A stretch of 64,000 nt of DNA, from NCBI RefSeq assembly GCF_026427775.1, contig NZ_CP044532.1:2604001-2668000 (forward strand), read 5' to 3'. Source of the DNA: Arthrobacter sp. CDRTa11. Lineage in GTDB: Bacteria > Actinomycetota > Actinomycetes > Actinomycetales > Micrococcaceae. Each line of letters begins with the position of its first letter. Position 1 is the stretch's first letter. A program made the translations under genes and the position numbers. The notes beneath the pieces were generated by a model. It was given only the letters and a program-made list of their open reading frames with translations, was not told the origin of the DNA and ran no database searches. Shown here piece after piece: positions 8,508 through 16,572 of the stretch.

Positions 8508-8857
8508 TTAGATGTGGCCGTTGACTGTCCGGCCGGGAGGAAGGTTGGGGGCTTCCCTGAGCTTGACGACCATGATGTCGCCACCGGCACCCATGACCTC
8601 ATGGGTTCGGACCGGCCGCTTGGCTGGCGGCGAATCGATTTTGCCTGAATGCAGTTTGAAGCGGGATGCATGTAACGGGCACTCCACCCAGCAATGCTCC
8701 ACATGCCCTCTGCCAATAATGCATCCTGATCAGTGCAGGTGTCATCCATGTCAAATAGATTGCCGTCTTCCGTGTGAAAGACGGCAATCGGTGGAGCTGT
8801 ATCCAGCCACAGCGCCTCCCCTGGCGCAAGCTCACTGAGCGTGCAGGCCTTGTGCAT
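8508..8857 (-). pseudogene. frameshifted Rieske-type ferredoxin
   Basis: The first 50 or so codons (start 8857, GAAGAGG upstream) read MHKACTLSELAPGEALWLDT through DTCTDQDALLAEG, a bacterial Rieske ferredoxin N-terminus. The rest of the domain, VEHCWVECPLHASRF through REAPNLPPG and NGHI stop, continues in a different frame from about 8702. One missing base in the codon just before GTG at 8702 would restore a continuous reading. The second ligand pair CPLH is intact, but the first is Cys-Thr-Asp instead of the required Cys-X-His, so one cluster ligand is also lost. Both defects together point to a decayed gene rather than a sequencing slip. It sits between the IclR gene and the BCCT transporter; intact relatives serve Rieske oxygenases. 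Confidence 0.85.
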
Positions 8858-9222
8858 GGTGCACCTCTTCGGGGTCAGGAATCAGGTTGAAAACGGTAAA
8901 GGTCGGCTGCCTCGTGTCGTTCCGCATGGAACAACACAATTCGCGCTCAGCAACAGAGTGCGCTACGCCACACCAAGATGTCAAGACATTTCTGTCACCT
9001 TTAGCGGATCTTGACACCAAGCGTGGCATGCGCCACGCTGTTGCATATCGTGAGTGTTGTTGCGTAAGAAGCGCTTTTTGAATGGGAAGATGCACAGATT
9101 TGCAACATCTGCGGGCCCGGTGGTGGCAAGGTGTGCATCAACGAGCAGGTCGAAATGAAGCGCCCTGGTCTGTCGGTCAGATCCCCATTTCAACGGTGAC
9201 CCCAACTTGCCGGAGTGCGGGG
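8858..9222. other. intergenic region between IclR gene and ferredoxin remnant
   Basis: This 365-base gap is less G/C-rich than its neighbours. It contains three dyads: GTTCC-GCAT-GGAAC at 8919-8932, ATGTC-AA-GACAT at 8978-8989, and AGCGTGGC-ATGC-GCCACGCT at 9020-9039. A minus-strand TTGACA lies at 8984-8979 but without a good -10. No ORF in it looks coding. Confidence 0.5.
8919..8932. promoter_or_regulatory. candidate IclR-family operator
   Basis: GTTCC-GCAT-GGAAC is a dyad with perfect five-base arms. It resembles the TTCC...GGAA half-site pattern reported for several IclR-family regulators, and it lies 62 bases upstream of the ferredoxin/BCCT unit and downstream of an iclR gene. The link is inferred. 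Confidence 0.45.
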
Positions 9223-10026
9223 TTACCTTTGTGTGTAGCCCATTTTCGCGCTGATCTGCAGTCCCGCCTCGCGGAGGGACGTGATGAGCCCCGGCAGTTT
9301 TGCGGTGTCGAAGCGGAACGCAGGTCCCGAAATGCTTACTGATCCGATGACCGCGCCCACGTGGTTAAACACGGGAACGGCGATCGCATTCAGGCCGATC
9401 TCGAGTTCCTCGCTTGTCTCCGCATATCCGTTGCGGGCCACATCGAGCAGCTGCTTTTCCAGGACATCCCGGTCCGTGATGGTGCGCGGCGTCCGGGCGG
9501 ACAGCCCGACCTCATCCAGGATCCGCCGACGCTCATCAGCCGGCAGTGCGGCCAAAAAAACCTTGCCACTGGACGTGGCATGGAGTGGGGTCAGTCCACC
9601 TACCCAGTCGTGTGTGGCGAGGCTGGAGGGTCCCAGGGCCTGGTCGACGTTGACGGCATAGCCTGATCGCAGGACTGCCAGGTTAACCGTTTCCTTGCTC
9701 TGCTGCGCCAGGTCTTCCAGGATTGGCCTGGCCTCCCGCACCAGGCTGAGGCGCGCCGGGATGGAGGCGGCGAGGCGGAGGATGCCGAAGCCAAGCTGAT
9801 ACTTGCCGCGTCCGGTGTTCTGCTGGACCATCTCAGGGCCAACCAGTGATTCGAGCAGCCGAAAGACGGTGGACTTGTGGACGCCCATTTCCTCCGCGAT
9901 GTCGCTGACGCCCGCGTGTCCGTCCCGGGAGAGGATATCGAGGATCTGGAGGGCACGGTCGACGGACTGCACACCCCCGGCCTGCCCATTGGCACCCTTT
10001 GGGACGTCAGGGTCATTTGAGGCCAT
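9223..10026 (-). CDS. IclR family transcriptional regulator
   Basis: The 267-residue product has the IclR arrangement: an N-terminal winged helix-turn-helix (SVDRALQILDILSRDGHAGVSDIAEEMGVHKSTVFRLLESL) that I abbreviate here by its ends SVDRALQILD and STVFRLLESL, and a C-terminal effector domain with LHATSSGKVFLAAL, NGYAETSEELEIGLNAIAVP and the closing SISGP. The start at 10026 is preferred over 10059 because domain homology begins soon after. It probably controls the downstream betaine transporter unit on the same strand, using a dyad in the 365-base gap. The effector is unknown; betaine or a breakdown product is a reasonable guess. Confidence 0.9.
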   Translation of the reverse strand: MASNDPDVPKGANGQAGGVQSVDRALQILDILSRDGHAGVSDIAEEMGVHKSTVFRLLESLVGPEMVQQNTGRGKYQLGFGILRLAASIPARLSLVREARPILEDLAQQSKETVNLAVLRSGYAVNVDQALGPSSLATHDWVGGLTPLHATSSGKVFLAALPADERRRILDEVGLSARTPRTITDRDVLEKQLLDVARNGYAETSEELEIGLNAIAVPVFNHVGAVIGSVSISGPAFRFDTAKLPGLITSLREAGLQISAKMGYTQR

Positions 10027-10196
10027 GATCCACACCTGCGTCTTCCTGTGGCCAATCAAGAGGGTGAAACGTCCTCTTTGTGATTGATCCTAGACCGGAA
10101 TGGTGAGCGGGCCGCAATTGCCCCGAAACATCGCCTGTGCCGGGGTGGCCCGAAAATTGCCCATTACCTTAGGCCACAGCTGCCTTAACCGCGCAC

Positions 10197-10218
10197 CCGT
10201 CACGAATCGTCGTGACGG
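10197..10218 (-). terminator. hairpin downstream of fdhD
   Basis: CCGTCACGA (10197-10205) and TCGTGACGG (10210-10218) are perfect arms around a four-base loop, 15 bases after the fdhD stop. No T run follows, so termination is inferred from position. Confidence 0.55.
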
Positions 10219-10233
10219 CTGCTGTGTGGTCTG

Positions 10234-11106
10234 TCAGGGCCCGGCATAGGCCTCCTCCCGGCTGAGCTTTTGCGGGCGGCCCAGCCGTTCCCGGCCTGCG
10301 TAGACATTCAGGCTGTGTCCCCGGCTAAATCCAACCAGGGTCACTCCGGTCTCGACGGCGAGGTCGGCGGCCAGGCTTGAGGGCGCGCTGACGGCAGACA
10401 GGACGGGGATGCCGGCCATGGCGGCCTTTTGGACAAGCTCGAAGGAAGCGCGCCCCGAAACCTGGAGGACGGTGCCGCTCAATGGCAACAGGTTTTGGCG
10501 CAGCGCCCAACCGACAACCTTGTCCACTGCGTTGTGGCGTCCAACATCCTCCCGGAGACAGAGGAGTTCCGGGCCGGCGCCGTCCACCCTGAACAGGCCG
10601 GCAGCGTGGACGCCGCCCGTCTTGTCGAACACTGCCTGGGCCTCGCGAAGCCGCTCCGGGAGTTCGGCCAGGACATCCACAGGAATCCGCAGTGGGTCCT
10701 GGGCAGGATCGAAGCGAAGTGTCTTGCGGACGGATTCGATGGAGTCCGTCCCGCAGATGCCACAGGAGCTTGACGTGTAGACATGCCGCATCGTGTCTGG
10801 CATGGCCACATCAGGCGCCAGCTGGGCCTCGATGACGTTGTAAGTTTGTTCTCCGCCGGCATCTCCGGCGCAAAAGCGCATCGACACCAGCTCGGAGTGG
10901 GAGCTGATGATGCCTTCTGAGACCAGGAACCCCGCCACAAGGTCAAAATCGTCCCCAGGGGTCCTCATGGTGACCGCGAAAGACCGGCCGCCGATACGGA
11001 TCTCCAGGGGCTCCTCGGCGGCAAGTACGTCCTCCTTGAACCGTACCGGGTATTCGGTGCCGGAACCGTCCAGGTGGAAGCGATGGATTTTGCGGCGCTG
11101 CGTCAT
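10234..11106 (-). CDS. fdhD: formate dehydrogenase accessory sulfurtransferase
   Basis: FdhD passes sulfur from a cysteine desulfurase to the molybdenum cofactor and is needed for active formate dehydrogenase. The 290-residue product shows the family landmarks: VRFKEDVLAAEEPLEIRIGG near the start, MRTPGDDFDLVAGFLVSEG, the sulfur-carrying SSSCGICG (CxxC) loop, the conserved LCLREDVGRHNAVDKVVGWA and VSGRASFELVQKAAMAG. Its ATG overlaps the moeA stop as ATGA (11103-11106), so the two are translationally coupled. No formate dehydrogenase gene is in the window, so the client must lie elsewhere. Confidence 0.95.
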   Translation of the reverse strand: MTQRRKIHRFHLDGSGTEYPVRFKEDVLAAEEPLEIRIGGRSFAVTMRTPGDDFDLVAGFLVSEGIISSHSELVSMRFCAGDAGGEQTYNVIEAQLAPDVAMPDTMRHVYTSSSCGICGTDSIESVRKTLRFDPAQDPLRIPVDVLAELPERLREAQAVFDKTGGVHAAGLFRVDGAGPELLCLREDVGRHNAVDKVVGWALRQNLLPLSGTVLQVSGRASFELVQKAAMAGIPVLSAVSAPSSLAADLAVETGVTLVGFSRGHSLNVYAGRERLGRPQKLSREEAYAGP

Positions 11107-12398
11107 GCGTGCCATGTGGTGCTCCGTAGGTGCTTGGTAGCGGAAAGGATCATCTCGTTGTGCTGCGTCCAGGGGAGGGGGAGCACAGGAACCGGCTCGC
11201 CGGACAGAACCCCTGCGGAAGGAACTGCCATGACACCATCGGCCCAGGCAAGTCCCCGGACCATGCCGGGCCCCGTATGCGAGGCCGGGAAGGCCAGGCC
11301 CTCGATGAACCTGCAGGGAATCAGGCGCGTACGGCCGGGGGAGGGATCAACGTCAGCGGCTGATGTCACCTGCCCGACGGCGCCCAGGGGCTGTCCTCCG
11401 AGTGCCTCCAGCAGTGGCGCGCCAATGGTGATGAGGGCCATCATTGCTGCCAAGGGATTACCGGGCAGTCCGACGACGAAGCGGCCGTTCGGGAGGACGG
11501 CCAGGACAGCCGGGTGGCCGGGCCGCATGGCGATGCCATCCAGGAGCAACTGACCGCCGAGAGCGCTGATGGCACCTCGGAAATGGTCTGTCCCGGAACA
11601 CCCGGTTCCGCCAGTGGTTATGGTCACGTCCGGCAGGGGCCCGGGGATTGATTCTGAACCGCCAAGTGCCCCTAGCCATTCATGATAGGAATCCCCGATC
11701 CGCAGGGAACCGGCGGATGTGCCGCCCAGCAGGGAAATGACTGTGCCCAGCTGGGGACCAAAAGTGTCCCTGACGTGTCCCGGTTCCGGAACGCCCTCGG
11801 TGACTACTTCGGAACCGGTCAGGACGATTCCGACCACCGGTTTGCGCTGCACCTGCAGAGTGTCATGCCCAGCCACAGCGGCAAGCGCAATGTGGCCAGG
11901 GTTCAGTTTTGTGCCGGCAGGGATCAGCACGTCACCGGCCGCAGCTTCTTCGCCTGCAGGACGGATGTGCTGGCCCCGTCCAGGTTCGCCATCCTTGGCG
12001 CTGCCGTTGAGCTCCAGGAGGGCGCTGCCGTCAGCGTCCTGGTGGACCGCGCCGCTCTCCTTGCGGAGTATTGACGTGGCGCCCGCAGGTACCAGTCCGC
12101 CGGTGGCTATGACCCTGGCCCGCCCGGGCGGCAGGAAGTGCTCATCGTCGGTGAGGAGCCACGGGCCGCAACCGCTGACGGCCCAGCCGTCCATGGCGGA
12201 GGACTGGTAATGGGGGAGCTCTTGCAGGGCGGCGACATCGCGGGTCAGCGTGTGGCCGGCTGCCGATGAGAGCGGAACATCCACCGGCGGAAGCGGGACA
12301 GCGCAATCGAACGCCAGCTGGCGGGCCTCTGCCCAAGTGGGGGAGGCCCGTCCGGAAGCGCTAGAGGCAGGGGAGAACTCCAAGGTGCCGCCACTCAT
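11103..12398 (-). CDS. moeA: molybdopterin molybdenumtransferase
   Basis: MoeA inserts molybdate into adenylated molybdopterin. The product of about 431 residues has the MoeA signature YQSSAMDGWAV, domain III glycine-rich VGIVLTGSEVV, the TTGGTGCSGTDHFRGAI loop (a variant of the common TTGGxSxGDxD), and VVGLPGNPLAAMMALI. The frame is open to 12455, but no ATG precedes 12398; a TTG at 12419 with AAAGGGGG upstream is an alternative start. It is followed by and coupled to fdhD. It lies on the same strand 78-130 bases after fdhA, separated from it by a strong hairpin. Confidence 0.93.
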   Translation of the reverse strand: MSGGTLEFSPASSASGRASPTWAEARQLAFDCAVPLPPVDVPLSSAAGHTLTRDVAALQELPHYQSSAMDGWAVSGCGPWLLTDDEHFLPPGRARVIATGGLVPAGATSILRKESGAVHQDADGSALLELNGSAKDGEPGRGQHIRPAGEEAAAGDVLIPAGTKLNPGHIALAAVAGHDTLQVQRKPVVGIVLTGSEVVTEGVPEPGHVRDTFGPQLGTVISLLGGTSAGSLRIGDSYHEWLGALGGSESIPGPLPDVTITTGGTGCSGTDHFRGAISALGGQLLLDGIAMRPGHPAVLAVLPNGRFVVGLPGNPLAAMMALITIGAPLLEALGGQPLGAVGQVTSAADVDPSPGRTRLIPCRFIEGLAFPASHTGPGMVRGLAWADGVMAVPSAGVLSGEPVPVLPLPWTQHNEMILSATKHLRSTTWHA

Positions 12399-12466
12399 GG
12401 CGATGTCTTCGGCGAGCAATGGTGCCCCCTTTTCTGAAGATGGTGATGCTCTCAAAGGTGCGGGCA

Positions 12467-12514
12467 GGGGAACGGCGGGGCTGGCACCACGTAGTGCGAA
12501 CCCCGCCGTTCCCC
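12467..12514 (-). terminator. 14-bp hairpin between fdhA and moeA
   Basis: Arms 12467-12480 and 12501-12514 pair perfectly over 14 bases around a 20-base loop that itself can form a short GCAC/GTGC stem. It starts 19 bases after the fdhA stop and probably terminates or attenuates transcription before moeA. Confidence 0.65.
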
Positions 12515-12533
12515 GGCCCCGTCAGCCGGCGTC

Positions 12534-13757
12534 CTACGCCTTGACGTATCCGTTCGGGTTCAGGACGAACTTTGTTGCCGAACCGGCGTCGAATTCGGCG
12601 TAGCCGCGCGGCGCTTCTTCGAGCGGGATTGCCTTGGCGTTCACTGCCTTGGCGATCTGCACCTTGTCATGCAGGATGGCCATCATCAGTTGGCGGTTGT
12701 AGTTCATCACGGGGCACTGTCCGGTGGTGAAGGACAAGGATTTTGCCCAGCCGGTGCCCAGCGACAGGGAGAGGGATCCATGCTGGGCTGCATCGTCGAT
12801 TCCCCCGGGATCCCCGGTCACGTACAGTCCCGGGATGCCCAGTGCGCCACCTGCGGCGGTGATGTCCATAAGGGAGTTCAGCACAGTGGCCGGCGCTTCG
12901 TGGGAGGCGTCCTTGCCATGTCCGCGGGCTTCGAATCCCACGGCGTCCACGCCACAGTCCACTTCCGGCACGCCAAGGATCTGTTCAATCTGGTCCTTGG
13001 GATCGCCCTTGGACACGTTCACTGTTTCACAACCGAAGGACCTGGCCTGGGCCAGGCGGCCTTCGTTCATGTCACCGACAATGACCACCGCGGCACCGAG
13101 CAGCTGTGCACCGACGGCAGCCGCCAGGCCGACAGGACCTGCCCCGGCGATGTAGACAGTGGAACCGACGCCGACTCCGGCGGTCACTGCGCCGTGGAAG
13201 CCAGTGGGGAAGATATCGGAAAGCATGGTCAGGTCCATGATCTTTTCCAGGGCCTGGTCGCGGTCCGGGAACCTGAGCAGGTTCCAGTCAGCGTAGGGGA
13301 CCAGCACGTATTCTGCCTGGCCACCCACCCAGCCGCCCATGTCCACATAACCGTAGGCGCTTCCCGGGCGGTCCGGGTTGACGTTCAGGCAGATGCCCGT
13401 CTTGCGCTCCTTGCAGTTCCGGCAGCGGCCACAGGAGATGTTGAACGGTACGGAGACAATGTCTCCCACCTTGATGAACTCCACGTCCGGGCCGACTTCC
13501 ACCACTTCGCCGGTAATTTCATGGCCGAGGACGAGGTCCTTGGGAGCGGTGGTCCGGCCACGCACCATGTGCTGGTCCGAGCCGCAGATGTTGGTGGTTA
13601 CCGTGCGCAGGATGGCACCGTGGGGCACTTTCCGGCCCACATTCTCCGGATTGACGCCGGGGCCGTCCTTGAGTTCGAACGACGGGTAGTCGGTATTGAT
13701 GATTTCAACAACGCCGGGTTCTTTGTAGGCGACTGCTCTGTTTCCGGACATGGACAC
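12534..13757 (-). CDS. fdhA: glutathione-independent formaldehyde dehydrogenase
   Basis: This 407-residue zinc- and NAD-dependent medium-chain dehydrogenase oxidises free formaldehyde to formate without glutathione, with tightly bound NAD in the Pseudomonas putida prototype. Seen are the catalytic zinc ligands in NICGSDQHMV and LGHEITGEV, the structural zinc cluster CGRCRNCKERKTGIC, and the nucleotide-binding YIAGAGPVGLAAAVGA. The long insertion loops around DITAAGGALGIPGLYV match this subfamily rather than plain alcohol dehydrogenases. It should detoxify formaldehyde released by dimethylglycine and sarcosine oxidation and hand formate to FDH. The leader region carries a striking folded element. 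Confidence 0.93.
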   Translation of the reverse strand: MSMSGNRAVAYKEPGVVEIINTDYPSFELKDGPGVNPENVGRKVPHGAILRTVTTNICGSDQHMVRGRTTAPKDLVLGHEITGEVVEVGPDVEFIKVGDIVSVPFNISCGRCRNCKERKTGICLNVNPDRPGSAYGYVDMGGWVGGQAEYVLVPYADWNLLRFPDRDQALEKIMDLTMLSDIFPTGFHGAVTAGVGVGSTVYIAGAGPVGLAAAVGAQLLGAAVVIVGDMNEGRLAQARSFGCETVNVSKGDPKDQIEQILGVPEVDCGVDAVGFEARGHGKDASHEAPATVLNSLMDITAAGGALGIPGLYVTGDPGGIDDAAQHGSLSLSLGTGWAKSLSFTTGQCPVMNYNRQLMMAILHDKVQIAKAVNAKAIPLEEAPRGYAEFDAGSATKFVLNPNGYVKA

Positions 13758-13863
13758 TCCTTGGGCTTGGGGGTGGTGCTGGGATTTGGTGCCAGGCCTG
13801 CCATCTCGGCCTGCCTTGCACGTGTCCGGCTAAGTTGCCGGCGCTGCCCCGTTGCCCGAAAGC

Positions 13864-13974
13864 GGTGCTTCGATGAGGATACCTCCCCAGGTTTCAGGCC
13901 ACCGAAGCACCATTCACGGGCACGGGACAGCTCATCCTTCGCGAGGATGAAGGCTGTCAGTAAGATGCCGTGCC
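13864..13974 (-). ncRNA. candidate structured 5' leader (cis-regulatory RNA) of fdhA
   Basis: Read on the minus strand, which is the fdhA mRNA, a three-tier helix forms: GGCACGG/CCGTGCC (13974-13968 with 13925-13919), then GACAGC/GCTGTC (13958-13953 with 13931-13926), then TCATCCT/AGGATGA (13950-13944 with 13938-13932) capped by a five-base loop, with 9-base and 2-base bulges on one side only. It is followed by a second stem GGTGCTTCG/CGAAGCACC (13911-13903 with 13872-13864) closing a 30-base internal region. The element ends about 107 bases before the fdhA ATG. It matches no riboswitch consensus I remember, including glycine, tetrahydrofolate, TPP and cobalamin. Confidence 0.45.
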
Positions 13975-14037
13975 GTGTGGCACAGCATCCCCAATCACCA
14001 GACATGAAGTAGCTGATATTTCTACTTGGTTACTAAA

Positions 14038-14047
14038 GATATATCAG
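14038..14047. promoter_or_regulatory. TATATCA-type operator near fdhA
   Basis: GATATATCAG at 14038-14047 shares nine bases with the perfect palindrome TGATATATCA found at 14221 and with sites before purU and glyA. It lies about 280 bases upstream of fdhA and could serve fdhA or gntR. Confidence 0.45.
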
Positions 14048-14220
14048 ATACATCGTAGGGCAGGCCCCCAGCCATTGTCCAGAGATTTTTTGACCTCTAA
14101 CCATCGGACTCAGCCTTCTATCTGGAGCTGGAAAGCAACAAAAATCCTCCCTTTAGTTCTGCCGAGATAGGGGATCTTCAGCAGAACCCCCAGACGGTTG
14201 AGAAATTAGTTAGGAGATAT

Positions 14221-14230
14221 TGATATATCA
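14221..14230. promoter_or_regulatory. TGATATATCA operator upstream of gntR
   Basis: A perfect 10-base palindrome lies 66 bases before the gntR ATG, in an A/T-rich patch. Related sites precede purU/gntR2 and glyA, so it is a good candidate for GntR binding and autoregulation. Confidence 0.55.
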
Positions 14231-14295
14231 GTTCTACTATGTTCATGAGGCCTTCGCGTCAAGGCCCCGTGCTTACCTCAGGAGGAGACATAACA

Positions 14296-14991
14296 ATGGC
14301 AAGCGGTGGAGAATTACCGTCGGACACAGCAAGCTCGTACCTGTCAGAGAGGCAGGAGGACGAGTCCTTCGCCGACTTCGCCTACAGGGCACTCAGCGAT
14401 GAACTGATACTCCTGGACATCAAGCCTGGCGAGCCCCTTAACGACGACGCGATTTCCCGTCGGCTCGGCGTGGGAAGGACGCCCATTCGCGAAGCCATGA
14501 AGCGCCTTGAAAGTGACCATCTGGTGGTGGCCTATCCCCGCCGCGGAACATTCGCGGCAGGGGTGGACATCACCGACTTGGCGGAAATCTCCGAAATACG
14601 GCAGCTTCTGGAACCTGCCGCAGCAGCGCGGGCCGCACGGATGGCTTCGCCGCAGCTGCGGCAGGAGATCAAGGAATTCGCCAATGAGGTGGGTGAGGTC
14701 CTGCCGCAGCTGCATTCCCAGCGGGACCTTATGCGCCTCGATATGCGCGTCCACCGGATGATCTACCGGGCTACAGGAAGCAGGCACCTTGAAGACGTCC
14801 TCATCCGCTATGACAATCTGGCGACGCGCATCTGGAGCCTTGTGCTGGAGAAACTGCCTCCTGTCTCTGAGCATATTGCCCAGCACATTGAGCTTCTTGA
14901 ATGCATTGCGGATGGGGATTCCGACGCTGCTTCCCGGCTGACCAGCAAGCACGTGGCGGACTTCGAGAACCTGATCAGGGCCGTCCTGTAG
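14296..14991 (+). CDS. GntR family regulator, FCD subfamily (first paralogue)
   Basis: The 231-residue protein has an N-terminal GntR winged helix with LGVGRTPIREAMKRLESDHLV and PRRGTFAAGV, followed by an all-helical FCD ligand-binding domain in which the metal-site residues are visible as RLDMRVHRMIYRATG and later His residues. The ATG at 14296 has a textbook AGGAGG upstream; the frame opens earlier at 14239 without one. It is clearly paralogous to the GntR protein at 20238, sharing LDIKPG, GRTP.REA.KRLE and YPRRGTF. Bracketing the DMGO operon, it probably regulates betaine/C1 genes through TATATCA palindromes. The effector may be a metal-bound acid such as glycine, sarcosine or dimethylglycine, which is inference. 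Confidence 0.92.
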   Translation: MASGGELPSDTASSYLSERQEDESFADFAYRALSDELILLDIKPGEPLNDDAISRRLGVGRTPIREAMKRLESDHLVVAYPRRGTFAAGVDITDLAEISEIRQLLEPAAAARAARMASPQLRQEIKEFANEVGEVLPQLHSQRDLMRLDMRVHRMIYRATGSRHLEDVLIRYDNLATRIWSLVLEKLPPVSEHIAQHIELLECIADGDSDAASRLTSKHVADFENLIRAVL

Positions 14992-15003
14992 CCCTGGGCA
15001 GGA

Positions 15004-15879
15004 CTACCCGGCCGTTGCCGTGAGCAAGGCCCGCGACTGTTCCCGCGCGGCCTCAACGGTGTGCAGGAGAAGCAGGGACGTGGTGACTGACCCGACACCG
15101 CCCGGAACAGGTGTCAGTGCCGCAGCGACGCCCCGGACACTGGCTTGATCCACGTCCCCCACCAGGGATCCGTCGGGAAGGACGTTGGTGCCGACGTCGA
15201 TCACTACGGCCTCGGAGGAAATATGGCTGCCGGTGAGCAGGCCGATGCGCCCGGCAGCGACGACCACGACGTCGGCCGTCCTGGTGTATTTCTCCAGCGG
15301 CCCTGACCGGGAGTGGCAGACGGTGACCGCGGCGTCACGTTCCATAAGCAACAGCGACAGCGGCTTTCCCACAACGGCTGAACGTCCAATCACCACGACG
15401 TTCCGGCCCGCCACCGGGATGTCGAAGTGATCGAGGATCTCGACGACGGCCCGTGCCGTTGCGGGGGCAAACGAGGGCTGGCCGACTGCCAGCCGGCCCA
15501 GGCTCAGTGGATTCGCGCCGTCGATGTCCTTTTCAGGGGCGATGTGTCCAACCAGCGCATCTGCATCGACGCCGGGAGGCAGCGGCGTCTGCAGGATGAT
15601 GCCGTTTACCGATGGCTCGGCGCTGAGATCCTTAAGGACAGACGCCAGAACCTGTCCGGTGGCATCGTGGCCAAGGTCCACAATGCGGCACATGATGCCT
15701 GCGCTTTCTGCGGCCCGTTCGATTGACCGCACATACCAGTGTGTGGAGCCGTCGTCGGTGGCCACAACCACCGCAAGCGTAGGGCGGAGGCCGTCGATTT
15801 CGAGAGCCCTGGCGGCGTCGGAGGCCTTTTGCTGCGTGAGGCCGGCCAGTGCACGTCCGGAGAGAAGTGTGGTGCTCAA
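15004..15879 (-). CDS. folD: bifunctional methylenetetrahydrofolate dehydrogenase/methenyltetrahydrofolate cyclohydrolase
   Basis: FolD oxidises 5,10-methylene-THF to methenyl-THF and hydrolyses it to 10-formyl-THF. The 291-residue product has the substrate-binding lysine region replaced by the family pattern around STHWYVRSIERAAE, the classical LQTPLPPGVDADAL, and the nucleotide-binding VVIGRSAVVGKPLSLLL, with the closing TPVPGGVGSVTTSLLLLHTV. It is the last gene of the minus-strand C1 operon and its ATG overlaps the stop of the cyclodeaminase-like gene by four bases. Many genomes carry a second housekeeping folD elsewhere; this copy looks dedicated to C1 disposal. It converges on gntR with 12 bases between stops. 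Confidence 0.93.
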   Translation of the reverse strand: MSTTLLSGRALAGLTQQKASDAARALEIDGLRPTLAVVVATDDGSTHWYVRSIERAAESAGIMCRIVDLGHDATGQVLASVLKDLSAEPSVNGIILQTPLPPGVDADALVGHIAPEKDIDGANPLSLGRLAVGQPSFAPATARAVVEILDHFDIPVAGRNVVVIGRSAVVGKPLSLLLMERDAAVTVCHSRSGPLEKYTRTADVVVVAAGRIGLLTGSHISSEAVVIDVGTNVLPDGSLVGDVDQASVRGVAAALTPVPGGVGSVTTSLLLLHTVEAAREQSRALLTATAG

Positions 15880-16502
15880 CCGAGGATCCTTTCCCGAACC
15901 CGCTTCGCCAGTGAGTCGGCTGCCAGGATGACCTTTTCCTCAAGGCCGTCTGTCTGGCCAGCCAGCCGGGAGCGGGCTTCAGTGTCCTTGATGGCAACCA
16001 CATTGATGTCGATGTTCACCCGCGCAGTGGTGGCGGCTGCCCGTGCTGCGTCGACGGCGGCAGCGACGTCACTGATTACGTTGGCATTGGCCACCTCGAA
16101 AAGTTCGGTGGCAAGATCCACAACGGCCCCGGCAAGAAGGATGAGTTGCGCCGGCGTGGTGGCGGCCAGGATCAGCGCGTCCTGGATGGATGCTGTTCGT
16201 GCAGCCTTGAGCTCGTCAGTGCCGGCGGGAAGTTTGTACGCATCGATGACGCCCTGGAAGGCATGCTGGTCCGCGTCTGCGAGGCGCAGGGCCTCGACCA
16301 CCAGCTGGTCGGCGGAGGCGATGACCCTGGTCACGAGTTCGGCGTGCTGCTCGTACTTCGGGCCGGTGGAGTACCTGGCCACCATGGCGACCAGTGCCGC
16401 CCCCTGGGCTGCGTGGACGGCCGCGGCTGCGCCGCCGCCAGGGGTGGGTTCACGCGAGGAAAGTCTGGTGAGGTAGCCGTTTATTGTTTCTGAACTGATC
16501 AT
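15876..16502 (-). CDS. cyclodeaminase/cyclohydrolase family protein (formimidoyl-THF cyclodeaminase-like)
   Basis: This 208-residue helical protein belongs to the FTCD/FchA family acting on methenyl- or formimino-THF. The family signature is visible as SREPTPGGGAAAAVHAAQGAALVAMV, split here as SREPTPGGGAAAAVH and GAALVAMV. The ATG at 16502 is chosen for AGGAAG upstream. In the operon purU-dmgO-this gene-folD its likely role is methenyl-THF cyclohydrolase, speeding the step to 10-formyl-THF that PurU then hydrolyses. No histidine degradation genes are near, which argues against a formiminoglutamate role. The four-base overlap with folD indicates translational coupling. Confidence 0.85.
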   Translation of the reverse strand: MISSETINGYLTRLSSREPTPGGGAAAAVHAAQGAALVAMVARYSTGPKYEQHAELVTRVIASADQLVVEALRLADADQHAFQGVIDAYKLPAGTDELKAARTASIQDALILAATTPAQLILLAGAVVDLATELFEVANANVISDVAAAVDAARAAATTARVNIDINVVAIKDTEARSRLAGQTDGLEEKVILAADSLAKRVRERILG

Positions 16503-16572
16503 GTGTCTTCCTGGGCTGAGGCTCGAGTCGACCGGGCTGGGGACTGGGGTAGTGGCAGGCCATGGCAAAGCA

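Larger units (their letters stand above)
13758..14295. other. divergent intergenic region fdhA / gntR
   Basis: This 538-base gap holds a candidate structured leader for fdhA (13864-13974), palindromic GATATATCAG at 14038-14047, TGATATATCA at 14221-14230 and the gntR ribosome binding site AGGAGG. A/T content rises sharply between about 14010 and 14250, as expected for two outward promoters. No coding sequence is supported; a 135-codon minus-strand frame through the leader has no family character. Confidence 0.55.

Noticed and set aside
13864..13974. Glycine, THF, TPP, SAM or cobalamin riboswitch before fdhA
   Set aside because: None of the conserved cores I remember can be placed in the helices; only an unassigned structured leader is claimed.
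13598..14005. Minus-strand frame of 135 codons running through the fdhA leader
   Set aside because: It overlaps the start of fdhA, shows no family character, and coincides with the folded leader; treated as non-coding.
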